NCBI RefSeq assembly: GCF_001026695.1
Contig: NZ_LDNB01000007.1
Span: forward strand, 499,556-563,555
Reading direction: 5' to 3'
Source of the DNA: Neobacillus vireti
GTDB lineage: Bacteria > Bacillota > Bacilli > Bacillales > Cytobacillaceae
DNA length: 64,000 nucleotides
The notes under the pieces were generated by a model. That model was not told where the DNA came from, did no database searches, and saw only the letters and a program-made list of their open reading frames with translations. Shown in pieces: positions 62,968 to 64,000 of the stretch. Position numbers and translations under genes: made by a program. The first letter of the stretch is position 1. The number at the start of each line of letters is the position of its first letter.

Positions 62968-63855
62968 CTAAAATAAATCTCTCGCACTATCAATAAATAA
63001 TTTTGAAAGCAGCGACTGGGTTTTATTAATGTTGTAAACCAGATAAAAGAATCTTTCATCATTGAAACTATTTATATCATACATCCGAAGCATGTCCTTA
63101 GCGGCATATTCTCTTGCGGCTATTTCCGAAACAATTGAAATTCCGACATCCTGCATCACAAACTGAATTAAACTCTGGCCATCCTCGATGTATGAAATAA
63201 CATTTAATTTGTCCTTTGCAATATTATTTTTTTTTAAGAATTTTTCCAAAATAGCATTTGTTCCTGAATCAGAGTTCCGCATCACAAAAGGGTACTGAAG
63301 AATATCTTCGATGTTGACGTTCCCCTCGGATAAATCAACCTGATTCGAAGTAATCAGCACTAACTTTTCTTTTAACAATGGAAGATAGAGAAGTTTATCA
63401 TCTACGTATTTTTCGCCTAAAATCCCAATATCAACAGAACCATGAAGTACCTTTTCTGCAACAATTTTTGAAGAAGACTGGTTAATACGAAACAGTGCTT
63501 CTGGATACTGCTCTCTAAATTGTTTAACCATCTTTGGGAGCATAAACTGTCCAGGAACAGAACTTGCGGCAATTCGAATGATGCCCCGAAGCTCGGCCAT
63601 CCCCTCTGTCAAATCGAGTATTGCCTGATCTTTGATTAGTAATAGTTTAAGTGCCCATTGATATAACCGTTCTCCTTGTGGTGTCAGAATGCTTTCCCTG
63701 CCAACGCGGTCAAACAGCTTCAAGCCCAGCGTTTTTTCCAATCCATGAATGTGAGAGCTTACGGTTGATTGACTTAAAAAAATATCTTCTGCTGCCTTAG
63801 AAAAGCTCTTATGTTCAACCACCTTGGTAAAAACGAAGAGTTGGTGCAAATCCAT
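62968..63855 (-). CDS. LysR-family transcriptional regulator
   Basis: A 295-residue LysR protein. The N-terminal HTH is MDLHQLFVFTKVVEHKSFSKAAEDIFLSQSTVSSHIHGLEK region (residues 1-42), then the linker helix and a type-2 periplasmic-binding-like effector domain (about 90-290). The HTH resembles the Firmicute group that includes CysL and selenium-associated LysR proteins, but the effector is not deducible. About 145 bp of AT-rich upstream DNA to the window edge may hold a divergent promoter for a gene beyond the edge, the usual LysR arrangement. Confidence 0.88.
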   Translation of the reverse strand: MDLHQLFVFTKVVEHKSFSKAAEDIFLSQSTVSSHIHGLEKTLGLKLFDRVGRESILTPQGERLYQWALKLLLIKDQAILDLTEGMAELRGIIRIAASSVPGQFMLPKMVKQFREQYPEALFRINQSSSKIVAEKVLHGSVDIGILGEKYVDDKLLYLPLLKEKLVLITSNQVDLSEGNVNIEDILQYPFVMRNSDSGTNAILEKFLKKNNIAKDKLNVISYIEDGQSLIQFVMQDVGISIVSEIAAREYAAKDMLRMYDINSFNDERFFYLVYNINKTQSLLSKLFIDSARDLF

Positions 63856-64000
63856 CAGAATCTTCTCCTTTTATATTCATATATTCGATTAATAGTGATT
63901 GGTAGAATAGATAAATTGAATTTATTTAAGCGTACCACTTTTTTATAATGGAAGTGTGCTACCAAATTGAAATGTTTATGACATATTTACTGATTGGAGT

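Overview
This is a chromosomal window from a low-GC, spore-forming Firmicute. The family is almost certainly Bacillaceae, and it looks Neobacillus/Bacillus-like. This rests on strong Shine-Dalgarno sequences with frequent GTG/TTG starts, a T-box leader, a YjcZ-type mini-protein, a CotF-like coat protein, a SleB-like wall hydrolase, LytS/LytT and PucR regulators, and the hom-thrC-thrB order. The genus is inference. No phage, IS transposase, CRISPR array, tRNA or rRNA was recognised.

Layout. (1) 83-8102: sugar genes (a GH36/Sip1-type glycosidase, a GNAT acetyltransferase, xylA, xylB) and a ThDP enzyme. (2) 8208-31161: a long purine/allantoin block with two PucR regulators, an NCS2 and two NCS1 permeases, two allantoinases, RidA, allC, allE, two allD copies, allF-allG-allH and carbamate kinase. 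Together these carry allantoin through allantoate, ureidoglycine, ureidoglycolate and oxalurate to oxamate plus carbamoyl phosphate, the latter yielding ATP. No uricase, xanthine dehydrogenase or oxamate hydrolase is present here. (3) 31246-37305: a cytoplasmic PAS histidine kinase with an OmpR-type regulator, then a LytS/LytT pair next to an MFS carrier. (4) 37407-42020: dps, a LysM/SleB wall hydrolase, an aldehyde dehydrogenase and a HAD phosphatase. (5) 42457-49302: a serine operon on the minus strand (aminotransferase plus serA) behind a T-box leader, and a plus-strand threonine operon (hom-thrC-thrB). (6) 49395-62181: a 1077-residue AAA/TPR/BTAD regulator followed by a LivJGFHM-type ABC importer, a 59-residue protein, a KASIII-like condensing enzyme, an alpha/beta hydrolase, an SDR reductase and an acyl-CoA ligase. 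This looks like an import-and-conversion pathway for an unknown acid. (7) 62209-63855: a CotF-like coat gene, two gene remnants and a LysR regulator.

The non-coding DNA holds the less expected signals. Two promoters in the BTAD-regulator cluster carry the same tandem heptad (TGTAACT-N4-TGTAACT, then 9 nt, then a -10-like hexamer), the geometry known for SARP/BTAD regulators. Three intergenic spacers each hold a degenerate tandem array with a 21-bp period but a different core at each locus. A roughly 150-bp repeat occurs between the tandem allD genes and again inside the serine T-box leader, where the specifier strand is expected. The two NCS1 permease promoters share an identical 27-bp block. 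A near-palindrome is shared by the allC and esterase upstream regions. A 21-bp-phased direct repeat precedes the MFS gene next to lytST.
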